Assembly (NCBI GenBank): GCA_027625915.1 | Contig: JANTQA010000072.1 | Span: forward strand, 1,488,001 to 1,552,000 | Direction of reading: 5' to 3' | Source of the DNA: Anaeramoeba flamelloides | Lineage: Eukaryota > Metamonada > Anaeramoebidae | Length of the DNA: 64,000 bases | Program-made: the position numbers and the translations under genes | Shown here: positions 1-13,378 of the stretch, piece after piece | Layout of the letters: every line of letters begins with the position of its first letter | Numbering within the stretch: position 1 is the first letter of the stretch | The notes under the pieces: generated by a model | Seen by the model: the letters and a program-made list of their open reading frames with translations, nothing else | Told to the model about the DNA's origin: nothing | Database searches by the model: none

Positions 1-636
1 CTGTCAACCAGCGAAAAAAAAATTCCTGATCTAATGAAACAGATTACGTAACTGGAAAAAAGGAAAATGAAAACAAAACGTAAAAGACAAAAAATGAAAA
101 AATAAACTTCATTTCACAAAATTATTTTCTAAATTGAATGTAAACTTTGGTATTGTTTTTCTTTCAACTGTTTAAACTTTGTCCAAATTTTTGGAATTTA
201 GTTTAGAATATATATGAACTTTTATTATAATCAAAGTGTTATTTAACTTGTTACCACATATTTATTTTTCGGTTAGTACTCAATTTTTAATCAACCGAGC
301 AAAAAAAATTAAAATTTCAAATCTAAACGTCAATTCAAAATTTTTTATCATTCAAAAAATTCAACACAAAGTAATTTTAGAAATATTTTTATCTTAAAGC
401 CTAAAATTTGAATTTTTTCTCGAATTTTTGAGTATCATTTTAATGATAAATAATTAATTGTTAGGAAAATCAATAAATATTTGGTTTTTATAGATATTTT
501 TTTTTCACTTTTTTTAAAATAAGATGAATATTTCAAACAAAACCGATTGGTGATTTTTAAAAAGAAGTCTAAATAATATAAAGATAAATGAAAGAAAAAA
601 AAAATAATCAAAAAAAACAATGATTTAAAAACAAAC

Positions 637-3600
637 CAAATAGGAAGTAGATGCACAAAGGGCAACACCAAAAATACATATTTTAATAAATGTTCCAAAT
701 TTCTTGCCATAGGCTGCTTCTGCGACCTCTTCGTAAGTGGACACACCGGCTTCTCGGATTGACAATGCTAATATTTGGAGTGTGTACCAACATAAAATTC
801 CAATAACCACAAGCATGATAATACCCAATGCCCAGCCCATTCCAGAAAATACATATGGTAAAGACAAAAATCCTTTTTAGAAAGAAAATTAAAATTTATT
901 TATGAATCAAGATCGATGTTATGACAAGTTCAGATTAATTATTTTTGTAAAAAAATAGGCTTATTTCTTTAAATTATTTTTGATTATATTTTTATTTTAG
1001 TTGTTGTTGATGGTTTGGGTGGATTACTTTGGTTATTGTAATTAATACTGAAATGATTTTTTTTTTTTTTTTTTCACCACTTTTCAAAATATTTCAATTC
1101 GGTTTTTGATAATAAAAAAAAAATAAAAAAAAAAAAATCTTTTTTGATGAGATCAAATAAATTAGATAATACAAAAAGATATTTCTTTTTAATTTTCAAT
1201 ATTAAAAAATAAGAAAGTTATTAGTAAAGTATTGTCACTTTTTATTTCACAAAAAAACATCAAGTTTTATTTTTTCATAGAAAAGATGAGAAACATTATT
1301 AATAACTCCCTTCTCTTCATTTTTTATTATCACTTATTTATTGTTCTTTGAAGTTAAAACTATGGATAAAGCAATTTATTATTTTTATTTTATTATTCAG
1401 TGAATAATCCTCTACAATAAATGTTTTTTTTTTTTATTCAATGTAGCACCACATGGCTCTAATTTAAAAATACTGATAAATTCAAAGAAATATCTGAAAA
1501 TTTTTAATTCATTTTCCATTTTACAAATTTGTTTACACAAGCTTTGAATTAACCCATTATAAACGTTTAAATGTGAAGAAACTTTGTAAAATTTTCTTGA
1601 GTTTCAAAAGACTCGTTCTCTTGAATTGTTTTGTTTATTGAGTTAATTGATTTTAAAAAATGGAAATTGAACTAAAAATTTAATTAAATAAATTTGAATT
1701 TATCAGCAATAAAAAAAAACTTTAATTATTTTTTTGATTTATTGAACAATTAAAGATTACTATTTTTGGAATATATATATTTTTTAAAAATAAATTGAAT
1801 TGGTTTTAATTATTTATTAATAGTTCCAACTATGGTAAATAGTTGAATATTGGGGTTATTAGGAATTAGAAAATAAAATATTATTATGAAATCTATTTTA
1901 TTATAATCATTTTGAAAAATAGTGAATAATACTTGTTTTTCAAAAGAATTTAGTTTTAAAATAAAGTATTGGGTTTTACAACAATCTTCTTGAAGGATCT
2001 TGATGTAATTGAAATGAAGAAAATCTAAGTTAGATACTATGTTCTTTGTTAAAAGGTTTTCGTCCTTATTTGAATTCTTTTATTAACTTGAAAAAATTCT
2101 GGTCATTTTGATCATTTTTATTAATGTTCCCAATTAAATTTTTTTTAATGTACCATTTTTTTTTTACAACAATAAGTCTGCTTTGATCAGGATTTTTGAA
2201 ATATTTTTATCACCCTTTTTCAAAATTATTGAAATCAATTAACATTATATTATTTTTAATTTGTTTACAGCTATTATAAAAAAGTGTGTAATTTTTCAGA
2301 ATTAAACTTTTTTGAAAGTTTTCTATGTTAAAAAAGTGTGGGATCAGCCTTTAAATGTGAGGTAGACGTTGGAGTGGGAAAAAAAGTACGTTTTTTTCAA
2401 CAAATATCCTTCGCTTTATTAAAATATAAAATTTTAAAAAAGTTTTCTATTCGGAAAAATTCCTCACTTTTTTTAGATAGAGTTGATGAAAATTTTTAAA
2501 ACTTTTTTTACTTATTTTTTTAAAAATATTTAGAACAAAAAAAAAAAATGTGGTATTTATGAAAAGATATTCAATCTCTTTTATCAATTTTATATTAATT
2601 TGTAACTTTAAATATTTCCAATCAATCCTTACTGTTTGTTGAAAAATGAATTGAAAAAAACTTTCATTCCACTTTCCAAAAAAAAAAAAAATAATTTAAA
2701 AAGCCATAGTAAAGTTAATAATGTTTTAGGGGATTGAATTCTTTTAGGTTATGTTTTTTTGTTTGATTAGAGGAATTATTGGTGGTTTTTTAATTTTTTT
2801 TTATTTCCAAAGATAAATAAAATTTTGCAAATTTTATTTTTGGATTAACAGCATTTGTTTGTCATTACAATAGTTGAGTTAAGAACTCTTTACAAATTTT
2901 AATAAGAAATTATTCATATTTGGAATAAAAATACAGGGTACACTAGTGTAATGGTTTGTTTTTTTTTTTCACAAAAAAAAAATTTAAACACTTAATTAAA
3001 CAATTTTCCAATGAGCACCGTTAATTGTAAAACTAAAAAGATCAAAATTTTCAGTCATCTTCCCAACAAAATCACAACACAAGAATTAAAATAAATCTTC
3101 AAAAGTTACAATTCTAAAAGAAGGTACACTAATAATTTAAACTGATTTATGCAATTAAAATGTAAGCATCTATGATTAAAAAAAAGTTTTTAGGAAAGCT
3201 GAATAAAAAATTTTGTTCAATTTATTTGCCAACAAATAGTAGTACCAAAACTTAATTAGGGTAGAAACGATTCCTTTAAAGTAAGGAAATAATAATTAGA
3301 ATATTTTGTTTTCTGTGCAACAAAAAAATCTTACAGATTAAAAAAAAGAAAGGGTTATAATAGAACAAACACTCTTTTGTTTCGAAGAAAAGTAAACATT
3401 AAAAAATTTGTAAACTTTTAGTCAACAGGAGATTGTACTCATTGTTACCTTTTGACACTGTTTCTATTCAGTGTAAAAGAAGCAGAAAATACATTTTTCT
3501 ACCCCAGAAATTTTAAAAAGAAAACTTTGATTATTGTAAGCAATTTTCCTTCAAAATTCATTTCTGTTTTGGTTTTAGAATTTGACTTTAACAACCAAAA

Positions 3601-4115
3601 AAAAAGTTTCTTCACATTTGGAAATTTTTTACAACACAATTATTTGTTGGTCAATGAACAAAACATATTTAAATAAAAAAAGATTTCGATACAAGGAAAT
3701 GATAAAATAAAAAGAACCTTTTTTTGGTTTGTATTACCTGGCTACATTCAAAGTTTTGGAGGTAAAATACAGAAAACCAAAAAAAGAAAAAAAAGTAAAA
3801 TAAAAATAAAAAGGTAAAAAAAAGTAAACACAAATATTTTTTTTAAAAGTGAAAAAAGGTCCCTATGAAGTGATTTGTTCAACGTGAACCTAGTCACAAA
3901 AAAGAATGAAAAAAAATTTTAAAAAGAAATTTACCTGCTCCCATAACTGCGTTGGTAAGGTTTGCAATGGAAGAGTATAATCCTGCATCTTTAGTAGGCT
4001 TTTGATTTGAAATTTTCTTATTGATTACATCAGAAAGATCTGATGAAGAACTTTCGTTTTCAAAATCGGTTTCTACGTTAAGTGATCTCTTGATAAGTGG
4101 ATCTTTTTCAGTCAT
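637..4115 (-). CDS. amino-acid/auxin permease family transporter (SLC38/AVT-like), first two exons, 3' part outside window
   Basis: Likely an integral membrane amino-acid transporter (Aa_trans family) of the vacuole or plasma membrane. Exon 1 (4115..3935) starts at MTEKDPL, has an acidic Ser-rich cytosolic tail of about 45 residues, then the family's first-helix start (SLYSSIANLTNAVMGAG-like). Exon 2 (872..637) continues exactly in phase 1 as G-FLSLPYVFSGMGWALG, the family signature, through TM1 and TM2 and a loop ending near GVALCASTSYL. The exon 1 donor is G|GTAAAT, the acceptor CTAAAAAG|GA, and the exon 2 donor TTG|GTTTGT at phase 0. I chose the ATG at 4115 because the upstream extension (to 4256) is hydrophobic AT-rich sequence without family similarity. 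Only about 139 of the usual 400-500 residues are present; the rest must lie left of the window, because nothing recognisable follows in 1..630. Family assignment is firm; substrate is unknown. Confidence 0.85.
873..3934 (-). other. 3.06 kb intron of the transporter gene
   Basis: The flanking exons join in phase at a family-conserved motif, so this whole stretch is one intron (GTAAAT...CTAAAAAG). It is mostly A/T tracts. A perfect 12-base palindrome TACACTAGTGTA lies near 2938, and a GGTACACTA word recurs near 3122. The small open frame at 3452-3676 shows no family features and I take it as chance. No nested gene or structured RNA was recognised. Confidence 0.7.
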
Positions 4116-4255
4116 CGGAAAATATAAAGAAACTAAAAATAAAAAATGGAAAAATATTTGGAAATTAAATCTGTAAAAGAGAAGTGATTTAGAATTTAAA
4201 TTATTGAGTAATCTATTGTCCAAGAAACTATTTTCAAAATTCGAATTGTGAACCA

Positions 4256-6131
4256 CCCTACAACAATTTTGAAATTTTTTTCTTTCTTATCGATTCAAGA
4301 ATCTTTTGACAAATCAGATTTTTGAGATTTGTGAAAAAATAAAGCAAAATTCTTATTTTAAGGGTAGAATTATTAACAAACACTATTGTTAATTTTTAGT
4401 CTTATTTACTTGTTGTTGTGCTTATTTATTTTAGGATTTTGTTCAATTGTGAAAAAAATAAGGATCTTGATTGTAAATCAAAAAGAGTTGTTTTTTTTTG
4501 TGTGTTTTTTCAAAGCCCTTATGGAAAAAATTAGATCCTTTTGTTTTTTGTTTTTTTATTTTCTTTTATTTTTTGTTGTTAAACATAAGGAGTGAAAGTG
4601 TAAATCACAACTCCTACCATTTTATTAATTTCCCAAAGAGATACTTAATATCCTCTTTATATTATTAAAAATATCACTTATCAATAATATAAATAAACTA
4701 ATTTTTTCACTTGAATTCAAATGATGAAAGATATTGATGGATTTTTGAGAAGTTGTCCTTTAAATAATAGAGCTAAAAAGATCCACCAAGAGTAATTATT
4801 CTAATAAATTTATATCTCTCACAAAACCAAATAAAAATAATTCAAATTCTCAGAAGAATCCGAAAATGACTTTGAACTTTTCTTTTTTTTCTATTTCCTT
4901 TGTAATTGATTATAATCCGTTTTATTCTTTAAAAGAAATACAAACATATTAATTGATATAGAAAAGTTCGGAATTGATGAAAACAGTCCTAAAAAAAATA
5001 ATCCATTGGAGTAATTTTAAATATTGATAAAAAAATATGTTAGTAAAAAAATTATTTATAATAATTAAATTAAAAATTTAAATTATTACATTATGAACTC
5101 ACAAAAGTAATACTATTTTAAAATCTTAAGAGATTATTTGCATCGAATTAAAAAAAAAAAAAATTGAATAAACAACTTGAAAAGAAGATATATATCTCTG
5201 CTATCAGAAAAAAATATTAAGAGTTATTGATTTTTTTTTTTTAGAATAACTGACTTTATTTTAGTGAATTCAAAAAAATATACGACTATAATTATTGAGA
5301 GGTGATATTTTTAATATCGCCAAGAGAGAATTATAATTGACTTATTTTGGAGAAATGAAAAAAATGGCAAGAATTTTTATTAGAAAGGTGCTATTTAATA
5401 CTATTAATAAAAAAAACAAATATAATTATAATTTTTATTTTATCAAATAAATAAAAAAAAATGCTTAAGATTTAGCCAATTTTTTTCTAATGATTTTGAA
5501 AATTTTCGCTCTAATACAGAATTTCTAAAAAAAAACTTTGTAATACCAAACTCAAACAAATTAATAAATTTGATCTAGAAATTTTCAACTCACTTTTTTT
5601 ATTATTATTGTTTTTTCAAAACTTTCAAATTAGATGAATCAGATGATTAAAAGACTCTTTGATTTTTCACTTTTTTTGAAAATTAATATAAGACACATTA
5701 CTTGATCTAGGTTGCATTTCCTAATTTTATTTATCCTAAAAATCTTCTAATTTTAATTATTGGAAACTCTCAAATTCACCCTAAAAAGAAATTTTGAATA
5801 ACAAAAAATAAAAATACACATATTTAAAATAGCTAAAATTGAAAGAGTAAGCAAGGGGATTATTAATTGATCTAGAATATGAGATAATTGAATAATCTTT
5901 GTATAAATATGATTTTTTGTTCATTTTTTTAGCAGTACCCTGAAAAATTTATAAATTAATTATTATTGCCTCAGAATTTTGATCAGTTGTTAAACAATTT
6001 AATAATTAACTGATGATATTTTTTACAATTTTTTTTTAGGTATTGAATATAAATTGAAATAACAAATTAGAGATTATCAAAAGCAAATAAAATAAAAATC
6101 TTGAAGCTTTTCATATCAATAATTATTACTA
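4256..6131. other. intergenic, nothing recognised
   Basis: Region upstream of the transporter start, presumably holding its 5' UTR and promoter near 4116-4300. The rest is A/T tracts with many stops in all frames. No gene, RNA or clear repeat was seen. Confidence 0.5.
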
Positions 6132-6325
6132 CAGTCAGTTCCATTTTTAAGGCACAAACTTTCAACTGAATTTAAGGCACAAAAAAATCTCAAATTAAGG
6201 AACAATTTTCGTATTTTTTTTTTACAATTTCTTATACTAGTATATGAATTTTGTGCCTGAATTTGAGATTTTTATTGTGCCTTAAATTTTGTTGAAAGTT
6301 TGTGCCTTAAAATTTATACTGACTG
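6132..6325. mobile_element. palindromic MITE, Tc1/mariner-like, copy 1
   Basis: A 194 bp near-palindrome starting CAGTCAGTTCCATTTTTAAG, with the word AAGGCACAAA repeated in each arm and a T-rich centre. The right arm is its reverse complement and ends ACTGACTG. A TA precedes the left end; the right flank is AA, so one side of the TA duplication has probably mutated. Related copies lie at 15860, 25289 and 42335. It has no coding capacity. The ends (CAGT, TA target) fit a non-autonomous Tc1/mariner element. Confidence 0.8.
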
Positions 6326-9300
6326 AAAGTAAAATCTTCAAAATTAAAAAAATGTAAAAATAGTAGCTTTTAAAGATCAGTATATTCATTTTTAAATTTT
6401 AAAAGGATATTTTTGACGTCTCTATCTTCATATTCGGAAATAAAAGTATAAAAAAATTTCAAAAAACCCTTTTTTAATTGAGATACTTTGTAAAAAATCT
6501 CATGAAAGTTACTTTCATTATATTTAAAAAAGAGTTTTCGGGGCATTTGAGCAAAATAGTTTGATTATTATCTACTGTATAATTATATCAGAATTTAATT
6601 ATAAACAAAGATTAAGTGAAAAAAATCCCTTAATATTGAAAAAAGGTGTTAAATGTATTTGTCTATATTAGTGAGAAGAAATCATTTGGAAATGTTTATA
6701 AACCCCATTTCACTCAAAGAGACCCTCGTCAAAAAAGCAAAATTCACTTTGTTTTTAAGAATCAACCAAACTTTGATTATTTAGAAATACAAGAAATAAT
6801 AAACTTCATATTAGAGTCGATAACCGTATAAAAGAGAATCCTGAACTAACCATAATTCAAAAAAAAAAAAAATGTTAAAAAAATTTTGAGGCCTCCTTCC
6901 TTAGAAATTCTGGTGCAAAATTCTCAATTTTTTGAGGAAATTTACAACTGCAGCCAATTATATTTTTAAATTGTAAATATATTCATTGTAAAAAAATTAT
7001 ATAATCTCTCACTTTTTTAAAAGTTAAGTTGAATTTTTAAATTTTTTTTTTTTTCAAATTGACTTTTAAAAAAAAAAGAAAATAAAAAAATACAAAAAAA
7101 AAAAAAAAGTAAAAATCAAAAAACAAAAAAAAAAATTTTACAAAATGAGAAAAAATAATTTTGATCTAAAAATTGACAATTTAATTTGAAAAGAATAATG
7201 AATTAAACCCATTTATAAATATTTTCTATTTATTATATAAAACAGGAACACTTTGACAGAATAAGAGTTTACTTGATATCCAACTTGGATTCATAAGTGT
7301 TGACCGAAAGCTTTATGTTATAATTGATAAGGTTTAAAATTAATTTACAATTTTTTTTTTGAATTCTATAAAATTAATGGTGTCAGAAAATGCTCTTAAA
7401 TGGTTTATGGTAGTATTGTGTCTAAAAATATCATCATTTCGTTTTAATTAATAAATATAAAATCTTATGTTAACTGAAATAAGTATCACATCCATTCAAA
7501 GCGAGAAACAGATTATTTAGACAATAAATATCAAAAACAAATTTATAATATAAAATGAAAATGTACAAATAGTCAAAAAAATATTTTATTTTAAAATAAA
7601 TGAAGAAACGAACTCAAATTATTAAAAATTGATTTTATAATTAATAATTTTTTTAATCTTCATAAGCTCCATCCAAAAATGTTGGGCAAAAAAATATTCA
7701 TCAATATAAGAATAAATTCTTTATTCAGTTATTAAACTCAAAACTTTAGACAAAAAAAAAACGAATCCATTAATAATAATAAAACTATTGATTAAAATTT
7801 GTGTTTATTGATCAAAGTTCGAAGAATAAAAAATAAAAAAAAAAAAAAAAATTGCCCCTAATTTTTGGAAAAATATCCAAAATTAGTAATGTCTATTTAA
7901 CAATCTTTAGTTCGGTCTTTTTTTCAATTTTTTTTTTTGATAATGTTTAAAATCATACTTCAATATATTTTTGATTTGATCTTTAGATTTTTTGTTTTTC
8001 ATTTGATCATTAACTTTTTGTTTTTCCCATTAACTTTTTTTGTTTTTTTTTTTTTTTTTTTTTCTTTTTTAAAACATTTAAAAAAAGCAAACTGAATGAA
8101 AAAAAAAAAAAAAAAAAACCTTTTTATTTTTTTTTTTTTTTGTTTATCTCACCTCTTTAATTGAAGTGTACAACTGTTCTGAGCAGTTTTTCCAGTAAAG
8201 TCCATCGAAGTCAACTCAATTGTTTAGAATCAATAGAATTTTTGGTTGATTTCTTATCACATCTCTTCTGAACTTTGTTAAATTTTGGACAATAATAATA
8301 ACAAAGTAAAAATGAAAAAAATGAAGAATTCGAAAAAATAATGAAATGAGAAATTTGACTCTATTATTTTTTCAAAATTAAAAATTTTGCAAAATAATTT
8401 TAATTCAAAAAAAAATATTCAGAATCCATTAATAAAACTTCAAAATACAAGAAATTAAGTATGATATGTTAAAAAACATATTATTGTCGTACATTTTGTA
8501 TAATTAAATTAATATTAAGAAATAATTATTGAAATAAAAAATGCCCTATATTATTGGAAATAGCTTACTTTACCTTTCAAAATAAAAAAAGAATTATCTT
8601 TATGTTTTATTGGTCAAAGATAAGAAAAAAAAAGATTTTTTCATAAAATACTTAATAAAATTTCAATTAAAGGAATCAAAAGATAGCTGAAAAAAATTTA
8701 GAATAATTTCAAAAGAAACTTCAAAAAACTAAAAAAGAGTTTATTTTTATTTTTTACAAATCTTTTTAAAAAAATCCCCAATGGTCAATATTAAATTATA
8801 TTTTGTAAAATAATAAGATCAAGAGTTTGAAAGTTTCTCTTTTTTTATTTAAATAAAAATTTATATTCAGTTTAGAAGTAATATTTTTGTTTTTTTAAGG
8901 AAATTGAAGTATATAGGTATTTTCTAATTTGAACTTGCTAGTATCCTTCAATAAAAAATTATGAGATTTCAATCTCTTGAAAAAAAATCAATCATATAGT
9001 TTCAATTTAGGATAATCGATCTCTCAAAAAAAATTATATACAAAATATTCAACGTTTATTATTGAAAGACATATTTATAAAAGTGAATAAAAATAATATT
9101 TTTCAGGATTATTTCAATACATAAAGACATGTGTATATATTGCAAATTGGAATTTTTGACAAGAAAAGTTAATCTATTTTTTTTATTGGACTAATAACTG
9201 GTTAGTTGAATTCGAATTGAACATTTTTCCTTTTTTTTTTTTATAAATTTTTTTACTTCATTGAAAAGAACGACCATATAATTCTAAAAAAATGATTACT

Positions 9301-9591
9301 AAAAGAATCTATTGGGGCAATATATCTTCTGAAAAAATCAAAATGAAAAAAAAAACATATACCATTGTATACCAAACTATTGTCATAATAGGAATTAAAA
9401 ATAAAATAAAAGAAAAGAAAATCAGAACCAATCCAAACTAACTTTTTCATGTAATACCATTGGTATTGGAAATAATCTCAATTCCAAAATTTTGAACATG
9501 GGTTAAACAGTGGTAAGAATAAAAATGCCACATTTTACATTCAATTTATAAAGAATTTTAATTTTACAAACTATTTTATTTTTTGTTTTTA
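6326..9591. other. intergenic, no firm gene
   Basis: Long A/T tracts. A 61-residue open frame at 6646-6831 (plus; contains YKPHFTQRDPRQK) has a varied composition but no start I trust and no family I recognise. It may be an eroded gene or transposase piece. A possible minus-strand exon near 8153-8213 with a GTGAGA donor is discussed among the rejected items. Confidence 0.4.
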
Positions 9592-9842
9592 TTGTTTTGT
9601 TTTCATTTCCTTTTTTCCAGTTATGTAATTTGTTTCGTTATATCCGGAAAATTTTTTTCGATGCTTGATGGGGAGTTACTGTTGAATTATTTAAATAGAA
9701 AAATCATATAAAGTTAGTTGATAGTATCTAATCATTTGATTGATCAACAATTGTTGGTGAAATTTCAAAGAATTTATCAATGCATTTTTTGTTCAGCTAG
9801 TTTCATTATTTTGGACACACCAATTTTTATTTTTTCGTTTTA
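9592..9842 (-). pseudogene. decayed mariner-type transposase N-terminus, copy 1
   Basis: This stretch aligns with 53328-53590 in DNA and in minus-strand peptide. LINQMIRYYQLTLYDF here matches LIDQIVRYHQLILFEF there, in the same position relative to the flanks. The pattern (basic start, 'L-N/D-Q' helix, then 'ISIVEKN' in the other copy) resembles the helix-turn-helix of plant/oomycete-type mariner-like transposases. The frame contains stops, so it is a relic of a plain DNA transposon. Family assignment is inference. Confidence 0.4.
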
Positions 9843-10666
9843 TAGTTTTTTCTAATATTTGGATGAAAATGATTACTAATAAAAATATAGTATAACTTTT
9901 GTAACTTAAATGTTGTTTTATATTATGTTTGGAAAAATAGAAATAATTGAAGTTTTTTTTTTGCTTATTTTTGATTTTGGGTGTGTCTAAATTTTTCAAA
10001 GCTTGTTCATAATAAAAAAATTACTTAAATCATAAGTCAAAAATATGATCAATAATAATTACCTTTACAGAGTTTAATTTGATACTTTAAACAAAAAATT
10101 TAACTTTAGATTATCAAAACTTTTCAAAAATTTCAATTTACTTTCAAAGGAAAATTCTCTTAATTCTTTAAAATGGTACATAATATCAATAAAACTTACT
10201 GATATTGAATTATGATCAAAAGCTTTCAAATATTAAAAAATTTGAAAAAGGAAAAACAGAATTATATAAAAAAAAATATCAAAAAAAAAATGAAAGAAAA
10301 TAACCATTTTATTGTGGATAAAAAATAAAGAAAATAAAATTATTTTTTAAAGTTTAATCAGAATTTATTGATCAAATTGTTTCAAAAGGTTTTTAATAAT
10401 AAATTTTTTTATGTCGTATTTGAAAATTACCAAAATCATTAATATTTTATTATGTACTAAAAATTGAAAAAAAATATTATATTAATATTCATATTTTAAA
10501 AATTATTTTAGGAATATATTAGAAAGAAAGTTTAAAAAGAGAAAGAAAAATTAGAAAAAGAGAAAAAAGAAAAAGATAATGAAAAAAAAAAATATAAATA
10601 TAAATATAAATATAAATAGAAATAGAAATAGAAAAAAAAAAACAATTGGTGAAGAAAAAAATGTAT
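9843..10666. other. 3' flank of the synthetase gene
   Basis: A/T tracts with a short (ATAAAT)n run at about 10590-10620 just downstream of the synthetase stop codon. No gene seen. Confidence 0.4.
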
Positions 10667-11847
10667 TTAATTCTTTTCCTTTTTAATTTCTTCCTCTTTT
10701 TTTTTCTCTTTTATTACCTTTCTTGGGAACCCAAGACGGCAAATAGGACCCTTTTTAACCATTTGCAAGTCCACTGTATGGCCAACGAGGTTTCTAATAT
10801 CTTGAATTTGGTATTGGATCATTGTTGGTCTTTCAACTGATAGTCCCCAGGCGATTACTGATAAGTTTACGTCCTCTTTATAGTCATTAAACCTTGTGCC
10901 GGAGAACAAAGGTTGGAGCATTTCTGGTCTGAAGATACCAGAGTTACCGATTTCGATCCATTTATTGAGCCCGTTATGGAAGGCAAAGATTTCCATACTT
11001 GGCTCTGTGTATGGGTTATAGGCTGCTTTAAATTTGAACTTTTCCATTCCGAGCTTGCCAAAAAATTCTGAAATTACACCGATCAAATCGCCAAGCGATA
11101 GGTTTTTATCAATGATAAAGCCTTCAACTTGGTGAAATTCTGCGAGATGCGTTGCGTCAAGCGTTTCGTTACGGAAGACTCGATCAATCGAGAAAAATCT
11201 TCGTGGTCGGAAGGGCTCCTTGGAAATCTCCCTCAGTGTCTTCGAGGAAACAGCTGTTGTGTGGGTACGGAGTAAGTTTTTTCTGCTCTCGTCTTCGCTC
11301 CATTTGTATCGCCATCCAATCGATCCATAGCCACCGGTTTCATGCGTGGTTTTGACTTTTTCCATCAACTCTTCAGGGATTTGCTTTGCCTTCTTTGGGT
11401 TTTTCATAAAAAAGGTGTCATGTGCATCACGGGCTGGATGCTGTTGTGGCTGGAACAAGGCATCGAAATTCCAAAAAGAGGATTCAACATATCTGTTGGT
11501 CTTCATTTCTTCGAATCCCATTTCTAAAAATGCCTTTCGCATTTCAGATCGTACTTTTAAAATTGGTTGTAAAGATCCTCCTGTTTAATTTTGTGTTTAT
11601 TTGGATTTGCATGGTTCAGTTTATTTTTTATTTTGGTGTTTATTTTGGTGTTTGTTTTTATTTGTATTTGTTAAGTTTAGGTTTAGGTTTATGTTTAGTT
11701 TTAAGATGTTTAATTTTGTTTTTTTTTTGTTTTTGGATTTGTCTTTGATTGTGTTTATTTGTGAACACTGAAAAGTTGTGAGATTTAATTATTTATTTTA
11801 TTTTTTAAGGTGTTTGTTTTTTATTGTTTATTTTCCTGACTCAGCAG

Positions 11848-11883
<36 letters not shown>

Positions 11884-12918
11884 AAGCAAAAAAAAAGAAA
11901 AGGAAAAAAAAAAATCAAAATCATTCAAAAAAGGAATTTACCCTTTGTTGGGACACCTAAAGATTTAAAATTGTATTTCTTAAAAGTGTGACTTTTCCAA
12001 TTATTTTTTTGAAGCATCCCCTTTTTCAGACAAGTCTGATATTCAATTTTTTGGGTGGTTGTGTATTTTTCATATTCTGGGCCTTGTGATACAACAAAAG
12101 ATTTTGTTTGGATTGTTGTAATCAATTTCCTTCTTTTGAGAATATCAAGAGTTTTTTTAGTTAATTTTTCAGACATCCTGTCATGAATAATTTTTAGATC
12201 TTCCAAAACAAGATCGTTTATTTCTTCAACTTTTCTGAAAAGCATTAAATCTGGTCTTTGTTTTTTTTTTTTTTTTCCTTTTTGTTTTGGTTGTTCTTTT
12301 TCTTGCTCTTGTTCTTTTGTTTCAATTTTTTCAGATCTAATCCATCCACATTTCATACATTGGCCAAAAGTTGGTTGTCCTTCTCTACCAAATATTTTCT
12401 TTTTTTTTTTTTTTAGATTTGTTGATTGTCGTTATTTATTTGATTTTTATTTGAAATTAAAAAAGAAGGATTGAAAATTTTGAAGAAGATAAATTAAGAC
12501 AAATTATGAATTTTAAAATGTTGTTTTTATTGTTTTACAATTGGACAAGAAAAGCACTCAAAAAAGGCAAACAAAAAAAGTTCGTTTTCTTGTCTTATTT
12601 TTTGTGTTTTTCTGGGTTGCAGAACGAAAGAAAAAGAAAGGAAGAAGTTACCATTAATTCTGATTTTTTGATACCATTTTCTGGGATTGATTCGAACATT
12701 CTCGATTCTGGTGTTCCTGCTGTAAGGCATTTTTTTCCTGATTCTGTTAACACTATTTCATTGAGGACTTTGATTTTGCACTCTAAAACTTTCTTGTATT
12801 CAAGGCTTTTTATAGCTTGTATCAATTTGTTGTAATCAAGTTTAAGTTTTTCACTTAACTCCCTTGTGTCAAAGGGAGATTCTTTAACTTTTGAGAGAAT
12901 AACACTTTCTAAAGACAT
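10667..12918 (-). CDS. FARSA: phenylalanine--tRNA ligase alpha subunit, cytosolic (3 exons)
   Basis: Charges tRNA-Phe with phenylalanine as the alpha subunit of the cytosolic alpha2-beta2 enzyme. Exons: 12918..12652, 12398..11942, 11580..10667; introns of 253 and 361 nt. Joins are in phase and fall in conserved motifs (KSELM|KIFGREG, phase 0; [16 protein letters not shown], phase 1). The predicted length is 545 residues against 508 in human. Residues 1-90 form the winged-helix tRNA-binding region. The catalytic core shows class II motif 2 ([27 protein letters not shown] in two pieces) and motif 3 ([15 protein letters not shown]), plus the Phe-binding [17 protein letters not shown] short insert ([11 protein letters not shown]) before motif 3 and a Lys/Glu-rich tail of about 20 residues explain most of the extra length. 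The ATG at 12918 matches the usual N-terminus; the upstream extension is hydrophobic and unrelated. No partner beta subunit lies nearby. Confidence 0.95.
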
Positions 12919-13376
12919 TTCAAGATTGACAATAATAAAATAAAATTTGTGTAAGAAAAAAAGTAAGAAAAAAAGCAAAAAAAATAAATCTAAACATTCT
13001 CTATTTCCTAAAAAGTTCAAACTTTTTAATTTGTTAGAAGACAAGAAAGAATTGTATTATTGTAGATTCCTCCTGAAAGCCGAAGTTATAATATAAACAC
13101 TATTTGTCATTATTGAAGAAAGTGACGTAGAAATATTTCTTTTTACAGTTCCAATTTTTCATTAGTCAGCAAATTCCAAGAATGATCTAAAGAGGAGTCT
13201 TTTTTACAAAGAAAGGTTTTTTCAAAAAAAAAAGATTGTTTTTTGAAATAAAAGTTATTGTTTATTGATTTAATTTAATTCTGATAAATTATTGAACTTG
13301 TAAATTGAAGTTACTAAGTTAAATGTAGGAATTTTTAAGGTAATGGTTTAGGGAAGATAGGAAAAATACCTAAAAA
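12919..13376. promoter_or_regulatory. upstream region of FARSA
   Basis: Presumed promoter and 5' UTR. It contains a TGACGTA word at about 13120, also present twice upstream of CCT2 (see 18285). No TATA-like box was clear against the A/T background. Confidence 0.25.
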
Positions 13377-13378
13377 TA

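Noticed and set aside
1-51. Plus-strand end of a coding frame (TSEKKIPDLMKQIT then stop) at the left edge
   Set aside because: Only 17 codons, and the transporter on the minus strand should continue through this area; too short to claim.
435-746. Minus-strand frame of 103 codons overlapping transporter exon 2
   Set aside because: It is in another frame than the exon and its distal half is hydrophobic A/T-rich intron sequence past the splice donor.
6646-6831. Plus-strand frame with YKPHFTQRDPRQK
   Set aside because: Composition is protein-like but there is no ATG, no family and no linked exon; kept only as a note in the intergenic entry.
8153-8213. Minus-strand exon with a GTGAGA donor (either MDFTGKTAQNSCTLQLK or DGLYWKNCSEQLYTSIKE)
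   Set aside because: Two frames look equally good and several partner exons fit by phase near 7300 and 6900; such fits are easy in A/T-rich DNA, so no gene was called.
10867-11748. Plus- and minus-strand frames overlapping FARSA exon 3
   Set aside because: Shadows of the synthetase exon; the true frame has class II motifs 2 and 3.
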